A stretch of 64,000 nucleotides of DNA from Tistrella bauzanensis (GCF_014636235.1 NZ_BMDZ01000011.1:1-64000), one strand, 5' to 3'. Numbered from the stretch's first letter, positions 29,618 through 38,479 are shown. Notes: generated by a model not told the origin, from the letters alone. Translations and numbers: made by a program.

Positions 29618-30794
29618 AACCCAGCCCGATGGCCGCAAGCGCCACCCCGATCCAGGGGATGCGGTCATAGGACAGGCCATGGCCGATCGCAAGGCCACCG
29701 ATCCAGGCGCCGGCCGCATTGCCCAGATTGAAGGCCCCCTGGTTGAGCGTGGAGGCCAGATTGGGCGCGCCCCGGGCCTCGGTCACCACCCGCATCTGAA
29801 GCGGTGAGACCAGCGCGAACGCCACCATCCCCCACAGGAACACCGACAGCACCGCCGGCCAGACCGCATGGAGCGTCTGGGTGAAAGCCGCCAGCACCAG
29901 CATCACCGCCACGAACAGGCCGATCACCGCCGGCATCAGCCGCCAGTCGCCCAGCCGGCCGCCGATCAGATTGCCGATGGTCAGCCCCACGCCCAGCAGC
30001 AGCAGCACCAGCGTCACCCGCCCCGGCGCAATGCCGGTCACGTCCTGAAGCATGGGCACGATATAGGTGAACACACTGAACAGGCTGGCCGATGACAGCA
30101 CGCTGATCAGCATGGCCAGCAGCACCTGCCTGCGGCCCAGACTGCGCACCTCGCCCAGCAGCCCGGCCGTGCCGGCATGCAGGCTGCGCGGCAGCCAGGC
30201 CCAGAGCGCGCCCGCCGCCACGACGCCGATCATCACCACTGCCCAGAAGGTCGACCGCCAGCCCAGTTCCTGGCCGAGCGCGGTTCCGAACGGCACCCCC
30301 AGCACATTGGCCAGCGTCAGGCCGGAAAACATGATCGCGATCGCCTGACCGCGCTTTTCCGGCGCCACCACCTGGGCCGCGACCACGGCCCCCAGGCCGA
30401 AAAAGGCGCCGTGGCAGAAGGCGGTCACCACCCGGGCCGCCATCAGCATCCGGTAATCGGGTGCGACCGCGCACAGCAGATTGCCCAGAATGAAGATCGC
30501 CATCAGCAGCAGCAGGGCCGTGCGCCGGTTCATGCCCGCGGTCAGCACCGCCAGCACCGGCGCCCCGAAAGTCACCCCCAGCGCATAGCCGGTGACCAGC
30601 AGGCCGGCCGCCGGAATGTCGACGCCCAGATCCCGTGCCACATCGGGCAGCAGGCCCATGATGACGAATTCGGTGGTGCCGATGCCGAACGAGGCCAGCG
30701 CGATCGCCACCAGCGGCAGCGGCAGGCGAGCCAGTCGTGACCGGGGTGATGACAGGGAAGACGATGACGGGGAAGGCGATGGCGGGGAAGACAT
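29535..30794 (-). CDS. MFS exporter of the AraJ/drug-efflux type
   Basis: A 419-aa major facilitator with about 12 membrane helices, likely a proton-driven exporter of small molecules (sugars, purines or drugs). The N-half has ALASFGIGTTEFVIMGLLPDVARDLGV, typical of the AraJ/PbuE/YdhP group, followed by GAPVLAVLTAGMNRRTALL in the A-loop. The C-half has STLNQGAFNLGNAAGAWIGG. I start at the ATG at 30794, with CGGAG upstream, after which come Ser/Pro-rich residues before helix 1. It is 138 bases downstream of the LysR gene on the same strand. Its final 27 codons overlap, antisense, the hydrolase gene. Confidence 0.88.
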   Translation of the reverse strand: MSSPPSPSPSSSSLSSPRSRLARLPLPLVAIALASFGIGTTEFVIMGLLPDVARDLGVDIPAAGLLVTGYALGVTFGAPVLAVLTAGMNRRTALLLLMAIFILGNLLCAVAPDYRMLMAARVVTAFCHGAFFGLGAVVAAQVVAPEKRGQAIAIMFSGLTLANVLGVPFGTALGQELGWRSTFWAVVMIGVVAAGALWAWLPRSLHAGTAGLLGEVRSLGRRQVLLAMLISVLSSASLFSVFTYIVPMLQDVTGIAPGRVTLVLLLLGVGLTIGNLIGGRLGDWRLMPAVIGLFVAVMLVLAAFTQTLHAVWPAVLSVFLWGMVAFALVSPLQMRVVTEARGAPNLASTLNQGAFNLGNAAGAWIGGLAIGHGLSYDRIPWIGVALAAIGLGFSLLSHWLDRRCLRPVVPHPAGRPAQP

Positions 30795-30932
30795 GGGGCC
30801 GGATCTCCGGAACACGGATCACGGTCATGCGCCGCGGATGGCGCACGGCCCGGCCCTTGATATTGCACCGCAACAGCGCCCGGCCGACATGACTTGACCG
30901 CATATGGCCCATGTCCCGTCGGCATGTGTCGG

Positions 30933-31817
30933 TCAGCCGTGGCCGTGCACCTCGCGGGTCAAGGCCAGCCAGGCCCGCGCGGCATGGGACAGATAACCGC
31001 CCCGCCGCCAGATCAGCGCCATGTGCCAATGCATCTCGGCATCGTCCAGCGCCACCAGCCGCACCGCCGGATGCCGGCGCTGTTCGGCGATCATCCGCGG
31101 CAGGAAGGCGATGCCCAGCCCGGCGGCGGCCAGTTCCACGATGAAATCGATCTGGCCGCTGCGCGCGGCCACCGTTGGCCTGAACCCGTGCCGGCGGCAG
31201 GCATCGTTGATGATCTTGTTCAGCGCGAAGCCGCTTTCGAACATCACCAGCGGTTCATGCTCCAGCATCGGCATATCGATCCGCGCCGCCCCGGCCAGCG
31301 GATGGTTCAGGCTGAGCAGAGCGACCAGCGGCTCGGCCCGCACCGCCTGGACATCGAAATCCTCCGCCACCGGCAGCAGCGATGCCGCCATGTCGATCTC
31401 GCCCGCCAGCAGCACCTCTTCCAGCCGTTTGCTGCCATGTTCCACCAGACCGATCTCGATCCCCGGATAGCGGCTGCGGAACATGGCGAACAGCGGCGCG
31501 AACAGGGTGGCCGATCCCAGCGGCGGCAGGCCCAGGGTCAGCGTGCCGCGCTTCAGCCCGCGCAGCTCGTCCATCTCGGCGATCATGTCGTCGCGTTCGG
31601 CCAGCATCGCCAGCGCCCGCCGATAGACGATGCGCCCGGCCTCGGTCAGCTCGCTGCGATGCCCCACACGGTCGAGCAGCGGTGTGCCCAACTGGTCTTC
31701 TAGTTGTTTCACCGCCTTGCTGATTGTGGGCTGGGTGGTGTTCACCACCTTGGCCGCCTGCGAGAAGCCGCCCTGGCGGACCACTTCGACGAAGGCCCTC
31801 AACGTGCGCAGTTCCAT
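30933..31817 (-). CDS. LysR-family regulator, CidR-like
   Basis: A 294-aa LysR regulator. The N-terminal winged helix is MELRTLRAFVEVVRQGGFSQ ... TTQPTISKAVKQLEDQLG, followed by an effector domain of normal size. It faces cidA/cidB across a 142-bp gap, the arrangement of CidR, which activates cidAB in response to acetate or pyruvate overflow in other bacteria. I infer the same target here. The start MELRTL at 31817 matches the family; longer in-frame sequence upstream is not conserved. A dyad GCATT-N5-AATGC lies in the shared gap. Confidence 0.85.
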   Translation of the reverse strand: MELRTLRAFVEVVRQGGFSQAAKVVNTTQPTISKAVKQLEDQLGTPLLDRVGHRSELTEAGRIVYRRALAMLAERDDMIAEMDELRGLKRGTLTLGLPPLGSATLFAPLFAMFRSRYPGIEIGLVEHGSKRLEEVLLAGEIDMAASLLPVAEDFDVQAVRAEPLVALLSLNHPLAGAARIDMPMLEHEPLVMFESGFALNKIINDACRRHGFRPTVAARSGQIDFIVELAAAGLGIAFLPRMIAEQRRHPAVRLVALDDAEMHWHMALIWRRGGYLSHAARAWLALTREVHGHG

Positions 31818-31876
31818 CAACCCTGTCCCGGTTTCATCGATCCCGTTCCAATCCGTCGTCAATGTATTCCAGGATC

Positions 31877-31891
31877 GCATTTCCAGAATGC
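31877..31891. promoter_or_regulatory. candidate LysR operator
   Basis: GCATT-TCCAG-AATGC is a perfect 15-bp interrupted dyad of the size and shape of a LysR box, located between the divergent LysR and cidA genes and just upstream of the proposed cidA promoter. Confidence 0.5.
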
Positions 31892-31903
31892 AATCAATTC
31901 ATT

Positions 31904-31931
31904 TTCGACATGCCGCGATGCAGCATACACT
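31904..31931 (+). promoter_or_regulatory. candidate cidA promoter
   Basis: TTCGAC (31904-31909), 16-bp spacer, TACACT (31926-31931). The -35 box starts 13 bases after the LysR-type dyad, a usual activator position. The start codon follows 29 bases after the -10 box, with AGAGGA as ribosome site. Confidence 0.4.
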
Positions 31932-31959
31932 GATTTCAGAACCTTAGAGGATCAGACCC

Positions 31960-32367
31960 ATGCGCCGCCAGAGGCTTGCCGCCGCCATCCGTCACACACT
32001 CCACCGCAACCGCCTGGTGCAGATCGCACTGCTGGCCGGTTTCTGGGCCTGTGGCGAAGCGCTGGTCCGCCAACTGCACCTGCCGGTGCCGGGCGGGATC
32101 ATCGGCATGGCCGTGGTTCTGGTGCTGCTGGCCACCCATCGCATCCGGCCCGACACGCTGGGCCGGGGCGCGAAATGGCTGCTGGCCGAAATGCTGCTGT
32201 TCTTCGTGCCCGCCGTGATGGCCCTGCTCGACCACCACGAATTCATCGGCACGCTGGGCCTGAAGCTGCTGGCGGTGATCCTGACCGGCACGCTGATGGT
32301 GATGGCTTCCACCGCACTGACCGTGGAACTGTTCTTCCGGTTGAGGACGCGTCATGACCCTGCCTGA
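31960..32367 (+). CDS. cidA: CidA/LrgA family holin-like protein
   Basis: A 135-aa inner-membrane protein of the LrgA/CidA family with about four hydrophobic segments. Motifs: LAGFWACGEALVRQLHLPVPGGIIGMAVVLVLL (helix 1-2, family pattern G-x-x-P-G-x-x-I/V-G-M) and FFVPAVMALLDH. Family members form holin-like oligomers or carry overflow metabolites such as pyruvate together with CidB/LrgB. It overlaps cidB by 14 bases, and both follow a LysR-type dyad. Confidence 0.88.
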   Translation: MRRQRLAAAIRHTLHRNRLVQIALLAGFWACGEALVRQLHLPVPGGIIGMAVVLVLLATHRIRPDTLGRGAKWLLAEMLLFFVPAVMALLDHHEFIGTLGLKLLAVILTGTLMVMASTALTVELFFRLRTRHDPA

Positions 32368-33055
32368 CGATCCCGCGACACTGCTGTTCTGGCCCGCCGC
32401 CACCATCGGCTTCTATATCGGCGCCCGGGCGCTGAACCGGCTGCACCCGGCATGGTACACCTCGCCGCTGCTGGTGACGCCGGCGCTGTTGATCGGCCTC
32501 GCCACCCTGCTCCGCGCCGGCTATGGCGATTACAGCCGCGGCAGCCACTGGCTGACCCTGATGATCGGCCCGGCCACCGTTGCCTTCGCCCTGCCGATCT
32601 ATGAACGCCGCGCCGTGATCCGCCGGCACTGGCCGGTTCTGGCGCTGGGTGTCGCCATTGGCAGCAGCATCGCCATGGCCAGCGCCTGGGTGATGGCCGA
32701 TCTTCTGGGCCTGTCCGACCAGTTGGCACGCAGCCTGATGCCGCGCTCGGTGACCATGCCCTTCGCCATGGCGGTGTCGGACGATATCGGCGGCCTGCCC
32801 GACCTGACCGCGGTATTCGTGATCCTGACCGGTGTCTGCGGCGCCGCGATCGGCGAGGTGATGCTCAACTGGCTGCCGCTGCGCTCGGCGCTGGCCCGTG
32901 GCGCGCTGTTCGGCATGGGCGCCCACGGCGCCGGCGTCGCCAAGGCCCATCAGCTCGGCACCGAGGAAGGCTCCATCGCCGGGCTGGTGATGGTTCTGGC
33001 CGGATTGTTCAACGTGCTGATGGCACCGGTGCTGGCGGCGGTGATGAGCGCCTGA
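32354..33055 (+). CDS. cidB: CidB/LrgB family membrane protein
   Basis: A 233-aa protein with about seven membrane helices. The LrgB signature is clear: LMPRSVTMPFAMAVSDDIGGLPDLTAVFVILTG (centre of the protein), GAHGAGVAKAHQLGTEEGSIAGLVM, and an N-terminal half with LMIGPATVAFALPIYE. It acts with CidA, either in programmed lysis control or in export/import of pyruvate-type acids; the second role is better supported in recent work on homologues. Translation is likely coupled to cidA through the overlap. Confidence 0.9.
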   Translation: MTLPDDPATLLFWPAATIGFYIGARALNRLHPAWYTSPLLVTPALLIGLATLLRAGYGDYSRGSHWLTLMIGPATVAFALPIYERRAVIRRHWPVLALGVAIGSSIAMASAWVMADLLGLSDQLARSLMPRSVTMPFAMAVSDDIGGLPDLTAVFVILTGVCGAAIGEVMLNWLPLRSALARGALFGMGAHGAGVAKAHQLGTEEGSIAGLVMVLAGLFNVLMAPVLAAVMSA

Positions 33056-33102
33056 CCGCAGGCCGGAGATCACGGTCACAGGCATTCACGGCGCCGGGGC
33101 GA

Positions 33103-33990
33103 TCACGGTGCCAGAAAATCCCGCCGGTTCGACAAAGACGGCACCTTGGCGCGGGCATCGGTCACCGCCGCCGGGTCGATATCGGCGAAGATCACCGTCT
33201 CGCCGGTCTCTTCCGCCGCCTCCGCCACCACCCGCCCCCAGGGGTCGACGATCAGGCTGTGGCCATAGGTGCGCCGGCCGGGGTAATGCTCGCCGGTCTG
33301 CGCCGGGGCCATCACCCAGGCGCCGCATTCGATGGCGCGGGCGCGGATCAGCGCATGCCAGTGGGCGCGGCCGGTGGGCACGGTGAATGCCGAAGGAATG
33401 GCGATGATCGTGGCCCCGGCCGTGGCCAGTGCCTGATACAGCGCCGGAAACCGCAGGTCATAGCAGATCGACAACCCCATCCGTCCGGCAGGGGTATCGA
33501 TCACCACCGCGCGGTCGCCGGGGCGATAACGGTCGCTTTCGCGATAGCTCTGGCCATCGGCCAGATCGCCCACATCGAACAGATGGATCTTGTCGTATCG
33601 GGCGGCGATCCGCCCCTGGCCGTCGAAGACCAGCGTGCGGTTGGCCAGCCGGTCATCCTCCGCATCACCGGTTGCCACCGCCAGTGATCCGCAATGCAGC
33701 CAGATGCCGTGGCGGCGGGCGATCGCGGCGAAGCGGCCGACGGCGGGGTGGTCGTCTTCGACCACCGCCGCCGCGCGCTGTTCGGGCCCGGGGGCCAGCA
33801 TCGCCGACATTTCCGGCAGCATGGCCAGCGCGGCGCCGCCTGCCGCCGCCTGGCCGACCGCATCATCGATCCGGTCCAGCCCGCCCGCCATATCCGGCGT
33901 GGCGGTGGTCTGGATACAGGCGACACGCACCACGCCCGCCGGCATGGGGTTGTCGGCGGCGGCTGAGTGTGTGGCAGTGTTCCGGGTCAT
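33103..33990 (-). CDS. carbon-nitrogen hydrolase, Nit1/Nit2-like
   Basis: A 295-aa nitrilase-superfamily amidase. The catalytic triad is visible: Glu in ALAMLPEMSA (about 60), Lys in YDKIHLFDV (about 133), Cys in LSICYDLRFP (about 175). The IHLFDV motif belongs to the Nit branch, whose members hydrolyse deaminated glutathione or omega-amidated 2-oxoacids; in bacteria the gene is often next to grxC, as here. It starts six bases after grxC. A later ATG (MPAGVVRVACIQTT) is an alternative start. Confidence 0.9.
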   Translation of the reverse strand: MTRNTATHSAAADNPMPAGVVRVACIQTTATPDMAGGLDRIDDAVGQAAAGGAALAMLPEMSAMLAPGPEQRAAAVVEDDHPAVGRFAAIARRHGIWLHCGSLAVATGDAEDDRLANRTLVFDGQGRIAARYDKIHLFDVGDLADGQSYRESDRYRPGDRAVVIDTPAGRMGLSICYDLRFPALYQALATAGATIIAIPSAFTVPTGRAHWHALIRARAIECGAWVMAPAQTGEHYPGRRTYGHSLIVDPWGRVVAEAAEETGETVIFADIDPAAVTDARAKVPSLSNRRDFLAP

Positions 33991-33996
33991 CAGCGG

Positions 33997-34263
33997 TCAG
34001 GCCGGGCTGCCGGCAAGCAGCGGGTCCAGCTTGCCCGCCCGCTCCAGCGCATGCAGATCGTCGGAGCCGCCGATATGCTGGCCGTCGATAAAGATCTGCG
34101 GCACCGAGGTCCGGCCGCCGGCCTTCTCGACCATCTGGGCGCGCAGGGCCCGGTCGCCATAGACATCGATATCGGTGTAGCTGACGCCCTTGCGGTCAAG
34201 CAGCGACTTGGCGCGCGCGCAATAGGGGCAGATCGGCGTGGAATAGATAATAACGTCGGCCAC
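33997..34263 (-). CDS. grxC: glutaredoxin 3
   Basis: An 88-aa glutathione-dependent dithiol reductase with active site CPYC (TPICPYCARAK, residues 11-14) and the glutathione-binding TSVPQIFI and GGSDDLHAL. The start is a GTG at 34263 (ADVIIYSTPICPYC follows), with GAGGG upstream. Longer in-frame sequence upstream is Pro/Arg-rich noise, and 85-90 aa is the family length. It lies six bases upstream of the nitrilase gene and is likely co-transcribed with it and comF. Confidence 0.95.
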   Translation of the reverse strand: MADVIIYSTPICPYCARAKSLLDRKGVSYTDIDVYGDRALRAQMVEKAGGRTSVPQIFIDGQHIGGSDDLHALERAGKLDPLLAGSPA

Positions 34264-34390
34264 GATACCCTCGACTTCCTTCCGTGAACGGGACGGCCTG
34301 CATCGGCCGCAAGACGTGCTGGCAATGATATAGGGGCGATCGCCCGCGCTCAAAGCCCCGGCGTGATGCGGCCATGCCCTTCGACGCGGT

Positions 34391-35221
34391 TCATACCGCA
34401 AGGGCGGTCGGATCGGCCATATGGCGGATGCCGTCGCCCGGTGCCGGCACCCGGGCCGCGGCCACCACCACCACCGAGGCGGCGCCCGCCCGCAGCAATG
34501 CCCGCGCGCAGGCATCGGCGGTGGCACCCGTGGTCATCACATCATCGACCAGCAGCACCCGCGCGCCCGACAGCCGGGCGCGGATATCCGCCGATGCCGG
34601 CACCGCCATCGCACCGCTAACATTGCGCGCCCGCGCGGCCCTGCCCTTGTTGCCCTGGATCGGGGTGGCGCGGCGCCGGCGCAGCATGCCCGGCTGATGG
34701 CGGCAGCCCAGCCGCGCCGCCAGGTCGCGCGCGATCAGCGCCGCCTGATTGTCGCGGCGCCGCAACCGCCGGCGCCAGTGCAGGGGCACCGGCACCACCA
34801 TATCCACGGGCCCCAACCCCGACGCCACCGGCGCCATCAGCCCGGCCAGCAGCGGCGCCAGATGCCCGGCATCGCCATGCTTCAACGCCAGCACCAGCCG
34901 TTTCGACGCGCCATCATAGATCAGCGGCGCACGGGCGGTGCTGAAGGCCGGTGGATGGGCCGCACAGCCGCCACAGATCGCAGGGCCGCCCGGATCGACC
35001 GGCAGCGGCACGCCGCAGCAATCGCAAACCGGGCCGGTCACGAAACCCAGCCCCGACCAGCACGTGGCACACAGCCCCGGTTGATCGACCGGCGCCCGGC
35101 ACAGCCCGCAAAGCGGCGGCAGGGCCGCATCCAGCACCGCCCGCGCCAGCCGTGCCAGCAGGCCGCGTGCCACCGCCAGCCGGCGCGGCGTGACCGGTGC
35201 CCGATCATCGATCAGCGTCAT
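34391..35221 (-). CDS. ComF family phosphoribosyltransferase-like protein
   Basis: A 276-aa ComF/GntX-type protein. The N-terminal half has four-plus cysteine pairs likely binding zinc (CGLC, LCATCW, CDCCG, CGGC). The C-terminal half is a type I phosphoribosyltransferase fold with the PRPP loop VLLVDDVMTTGAT and the upstream LRRRDNQAALIARDLA. Linked in some bacteria to DNA uptake, but in Alphaproteobacteria its role is unproven. It heads the comF-grxC-nitrilase series and diverges from the methyltransferase gene. Confidence 0.9.
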   Translation of the reverse strand: MTLIDDRAPVTPRRLAVARGLLARLARAVLDAALPPLCGLCRAPVDQPGLCATCWSGLGFVTGPVCDCCGVPLPVDPGGPAICGGCAAHPPAFSTARAPLIYDGASKRLVLALKHGDAGHLAPLLAGLMAPVASGLGPVDMVVPVPLHWRRRLRRRDNQAALIARDLAARLGCRHQPGMLRRRRATPIQGNKGRAARARNVSGAMAVPASADIRARLSGARVLLVDDVMTTGATADACARALLRAGAASVVVVAAARVPAPGDGIRHMADPTALAV

Positions 35222-35351
35222 GCCATAACCTCTGATGAAAATATTCGCCGGTCACGTGCGTCATACGATCATGCGTCATCCCGTCATGCCAAGGCAAGCC
35301 CATGGCGCCCGGCATCTGGACGCGCGGCGCCATGTGCCATATACCGGTGCC

Positions 35352-36260
35352 ATGAGCGATATCATCCAGGTGTTCGACCGTGCGCTTCTGCGCCGCCGGC
35401 GCGACCGCGCCGCCCGCGCCGGCGGCGATCACGGCTTCATGGTCCGGGAAGTGGCGGAGCGGCTGGCCGACAGGCTGGACGACGTGCTGCGCAGCTTTCC
35501 CCGCGCCCTGCTGATCGGATCGCGCGATGGCGCCACCCGACCGCTGTTTCAGGGCCGGCGCGGGATCGAGACCCTGGTCGGGGTGGAATTGTCTGAAGCC
35601 ATGGCCGCGCGCGATCCGGGCCCGGTGGTGGTGGCCGACGAGGAACGGCTGCCGGTCGCCGACAATTCGGTCGATCTGGCGATCGGCCAGTTCTCGCTGC
35701 ACTGGACCAACGATCTGCCCGGCGCGCTGATCCAGATCGAGCGTGCGCTGGTGCCCGACGGGCTGTTTCTGGGCGCGATCGCCGGCGGCAACAGCCTGAC
35801 CGAACTGCGTCAGGCGCTGACCCAGGCCGAAATCGAGATCGACGGCGGGCTGTCGCCGCGGGTGTCGCCCTTCGCCCAGTTGATCGATGCGGCCGGGCTG
35901 ATGCAGCGGGCAGGGTTCCAGTTGCCGGTGATCGATGTCGACACCATCACGCTGGCCTATCCGCATCCGCTGAAGCTGATGGCGGAACTGCGCATGATCG
36001 GCGCCACCAATGCACTGGCCGATCGTCGCCGCAGCCCGTTGAAGCGGGCGGTGCTGATGCGCGCCGCCGAGATTTATCAGCAGCGCTTCAGCCGCCCCGA
36101 TGGCCGCGTCACCGCCACACTCGACATCATCCACATGGCGGGCTGGAAGACCGCCACCGGCCAGCCCCAGCCGCGCAAGCGCGGCAGCGCCGACACCGCG
36201 ATGAGCGACATGCTGGCCCGCATCGCCGCCCAGACGCCACCGGGCGACGATCCGCGCTGA
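35352..36260 (+). CDS. NDUFAF5/BioC-like methyltransferase
   Basis: A 302-aa SAM-dependent methyltransferase of the class 11 type. N-terminal VFDRALLRRRRDRAAR and FMVREVAERLADRLDDV match the alphaproteobacterial relatives of mitochondrial NDUFAF5; the SAM site is degenerate (RALLIGSRDGATRPLF). IGQFSLHWTNDLPGALIQIERALVPDGLFLGAIAGG-type sequence (central region) and TLTELRQAL-like SLTELRQAL are conserved. NDUFAF5 hydroxylates an arginine in complex I subunit NDUFS7; whether the bacterial form does so is unknown. The ATG at 35352 matches homologues; upstream ATGs exist. Divergent from comF, as is common in this class. Confidence 0.82.
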   Translation: MSDIIQVFDRALLRRRRDRAARAGGDHGFMVREVAERLADRLDDVLRSFPRALLIGSRDGATRPLFQGRRGIETLVGVELSEAMAARDPGPVVVADEERLPVADNSVDLAIGQFSLHWTNDLPGALIQIERALVPDGLFLGAIAGGNSLTELRQALTQAEIEIDGGLSPRVSPFAQLIDAAGLMQRAGFQLPVIDVDTITLAYPHPLKLMAELRMIGATNALADRRRSPLKRAVLMRAAEIYQQRFSRPDGRVTATLDIIHMAGWKTATGQPQPRKRGSADTAMSDMLARIAAQTPPGDDPR

Positions 36261-36285
36261 CCCCCTGCCGACGTCAAACCGGCCC

Positions 36286-36468
36286 TTACGGCTGAACATC
36301 CACCGGAGCAAGCTGTGCCGCAAAGAGATGCCATCGCTCGGCCTCAGCGGACGCACCGACACCCGGCACGACGCGGTGCAGCGTATAATGGCCACGGAAA
36401 TGCTGGCGGCGGCCATCCGTCAGAACCGCATGGACGTCGACCGGCACATCGACCCATCGCTGGCTCAT
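36286..36468 (-). CDS. small protein, possible remnant of a secreted protein
   Basis: A 60-residue frame starting MSQRWVDVPVDVHAV and containing FRGHYTLHRVVPGVGASAEAERWHLF split across its middle. It resembles, from memory, the C-terminal end of small exported proteins of Alphaproteobacteria with the pattern G-x-YTLRRVNDVPGAT-x-EQ-x-RWHI. No signal peptide is present here. The frame stays open back to 36657, but that sequence is Arg-rich and unlike a leader. There is no ribosome site before 36468. Either a truncated or frame-damaged gene, or a short real one. Confidence 0.4.
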   Translation of the reverse strand: MSQRWVDVPVDVHAVLTDGRRQHFRGHYTLHRVVPGVGASAEAERWHLFAAQLAPVDVQP

Positions 36469-36653
36469 GCCGGCATCGCCGTTGACCGGCGTGCCTCGGC
36501 GGGCCGTCGGTCGACGCTCGCGCCGGCATCCGCGCTCTGTCTCCCGATCATCTCGACAGGACGCGGATCCTGACCGCGCAACTTTCTGTTTTCGCAAAAA
36601 TGGCTGCCATAGCGACGGGCAAGGCAGAGCCGGCCCTTCACCCCACCCGGTCG

Positions 36654-37256
36654 TCACCCCACCCGGCTGATCGCCAGATCGCGGCCAAGCTGGTCGGCGC
36701 GGACCGCCTGGACCGAGCGATAAGCGGCAACCACCGCCGAGGCTTCCGGCCGGTTGGCCAGGAAATCGGTGAACAGGCCGAACAGGCCGGTGGTGGCGGC
36801 GCTGGTGCTGGTGTTGGCGGCGGCGGTCGATGCGGCGGCGCCGGCGGCACGGGTGGCACCGGCATCCGGCCCCCGCGGGTCGGCCGCGGCGGCGGTTGCC
36901 GCATAACGGTCGGCCGCCTGGGCCTGGGTGGTGGGCGCGCGGGTGTTGATGTTGGCCGCCGCGAAATCAGGGTTGCCGGCCAGATCGATCAAGGCTGCCA
37001 GGGTGCCGGCGCTGAGCGGCCGCGCGAAGCCGCGCTGGCCGTTCTGCCGGCGCTCCTGATCGCGCAGCTGATCGTCGAAGCTGCCCTGGTCGAAGCTGCC
37101 GCCGGCATCGCTGCCATAGGCGGCAACCGGGTCGATCGCCCGGATACTCTCAGCCCAGCCCTCTCTGTCGCCGCCCTGCGGCCGCACGGCACCCCCGGCC
37201 CAGCCCTGCAACGGGCGGGCCGCATCGGTGCGGCGGATGGGATCGAGGACGGCCAT
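36654..37256 (-). CDS. Ala-rich protein of unknown function
   Basis: A 200-aa protein I do not recognise. It has no signal peptide or membrane helix. The N-half is Gly/Asp/Gln-rich (AAYGSDAGGSFDQGSFDDQLRDQERRQ), then FARPLSAGTLAALIDLAGN, an Ala/Thr-rich middle that looks disordered (ATRAAGAAASTAAANTSTSAA), and a more ordered end (LFGLFTDFLANRPEASAVVAAYRSVQAV). GGAG lies about 10 bases before the ATG. Codon use fits the neighbouring genes, which supports it being real. Confidence 0.6.
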   Translation of the reverse strand: MAVLDPIRRTDAARPLQGWAGGAVRPQGGDREGWAESIRAIDPVAAYGSDAGGSFDQGSFDDQLRDQERRQNGQRGFARPLSAGTLAALIDLAGNPDFAAANINTRAPTTQAQAADRYAATAAAADPRGPDAGATRAAGAAASTAAANTSTSAATTGLFGLFTDFLANRPEASAVVAAYRSVQAVRADQLGRDLAISRVG

Positions 37257-37419
37257 GACGGCGCAGGCTCCGGTTCCGGGTGGCTGAACGACAGGTTAAG
37301 GTCGTGTAAAATGCCTTGGATCATCGGACTTTAGCCCACAGCGCGGCCCCGCGCCAGCGGCTGTTTCAGGGCCGGTCGATGACCGTTGAGCGGCGTATGA
37401 CCCGTCACCATCACCTGAA

Positions 37420-37459
37420 ACGCCCCGGCTGTGACCGGATCGCGGCACAGTCGGGGCGT
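37420..37459 (-). terminator. terminator after dppF
   Basis: ACGCCCCGGCTGTG (37420-37433) pairs with CACAGTCGGGGCGT (37446-37459), a 14-bp stem with one G-T wobble and a 12-nt loop. On the minus strand it is followed by TTTC, a short T-tract. It lies 40 bases after the dppF stop. Confidence 0.65.
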
Positions 37460-37498
37460 TCAAGGGGCAAGAGCGTGCGGAAACCGCTGCGCTTCGGG

Positions 37499-38479
37499 TC
37501 AATCGAGCGCCAGCACCTCTTCGGCACGGTGGCAGGCGACCATGCGGCCGGCGACGGGCCGAAGCTCCGGGCGCTCCACGGCACAGCGATCGATCATCAT
37601 CGGGCAGCGGCGGTGGAAGGTACAGCCCGGCGGCGGCGCCAGCGGCGACGGCAATTCTCCGCCGATCGGCACCTTCGCCGCGCGTTCATCGGGGTCGATG
37701 CGCGGGGTGGAGGCCAGCAGCGCCCGGGTGTAGGGATGCGCCGCCTTCTGGAACAGCAGATCGCGCGGCGCCTGTTCCACCGCCCGGCCCAGATACATCA
37801 CCATCACCTCGTCGGCGATGTGGCGCACCACCGACAGGTCGTGGCTGATGAACACATAGGCGACACCGAATTCGCGCTGCAGATCGATCAGCAGGTTCAG
37901 CACCTGGGCCTGGATCGAGACATCCAGCGCCGAGACCGGTTCATCCGCCACCACCACCGCCGGGTCGAGCATCAGCGCCCGGGCGATCGCCACCCGCTGG
38001 CGCTGCCCGCCCGAGAACATATGCGGATAGCGCCCGGCCTGTTCCGGACGCAGGCCCACCTTGGCCATCATCTCGGCCACCCGCGCCGCGCGCGCCGCGC
38101 GGTCCAGGTCGGTGTTGATCGCCAGCGGCTCATCGAGCGTCTGAGCCACGGTCTTGCGCGGGTTCAGCGAGGCATAAGGGTTCTGGAACACCATCTGCAC
38201 CCGCCGGCGCATGGCACGCACCGTGGCCGTCTTCGCGCTGGCAACATCGGTGCCGCCGATCGAGAGCCGGCCGGTGGTCGGCTTCTCGATCATCACCAGC
38301 TGGCGGGCGAGCGTCGACTTGCCGCAACCGCTTTCGCCCACCACCGCCAGCGTCCGGCCGGGCTCGACCTGGAAGCTGACGCCATCCAGCGCCTTCAGGA
38401 CCGCATGCCCCTTCAGGAAGCCCAGAGGCACGTCGTAATGGCGCGCCAGATCATCCGCGATCAGGATCGGATCAGCCAT
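37499..38479 (-). CDS. dppF: peptide ABC transporter ATPase (DppF-like)
   Basis: One of two ATPases powering the dipeptide/oligopeptide importer. Walker [10 protein letters not shown] (about residue 50), Q-loop [14 protein letters not shown], signature [14 protein letters not shown], Walker [13 protein letters not shown], and the C-terminal peptide-transporter extension with [14 protein letters not shown], whose cysteines may bind an Fe-S cluster as in DppD/DppF structures. Its 326 aa is normal. It overlaps dppD by 8 bases and is the last gene of the operon. Confidence 0.94.
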   Translation of the reverse strand: MADPILIADDLARHYDVPLGFLKGHAVLKALDGVSFQVEPGRTLAVVGESGCGKSTLARQLVMIEKPTTGRLSIGGTDVASAKTATVRAMRRRVQMVFQNPYASLNPRKTVAQTLDEPLAINTDLDRAARAARVAEMMAKVGLRPEQAGRYPHMFSGGQRQRVAIARALMLDPAVVVADEPVSALDVSIQAQVLNLLIDLQREFGVAYVFISHDLSVVRHIADEVMVMYLGRAVEQAPRDLLFQKAAHPYTRALLASTPRIDPDERAAKVPIGGELPSPLAPPPGCTFHRRCPMMIDRCAVERPELRPVAGRMVACHRAEEVLALD

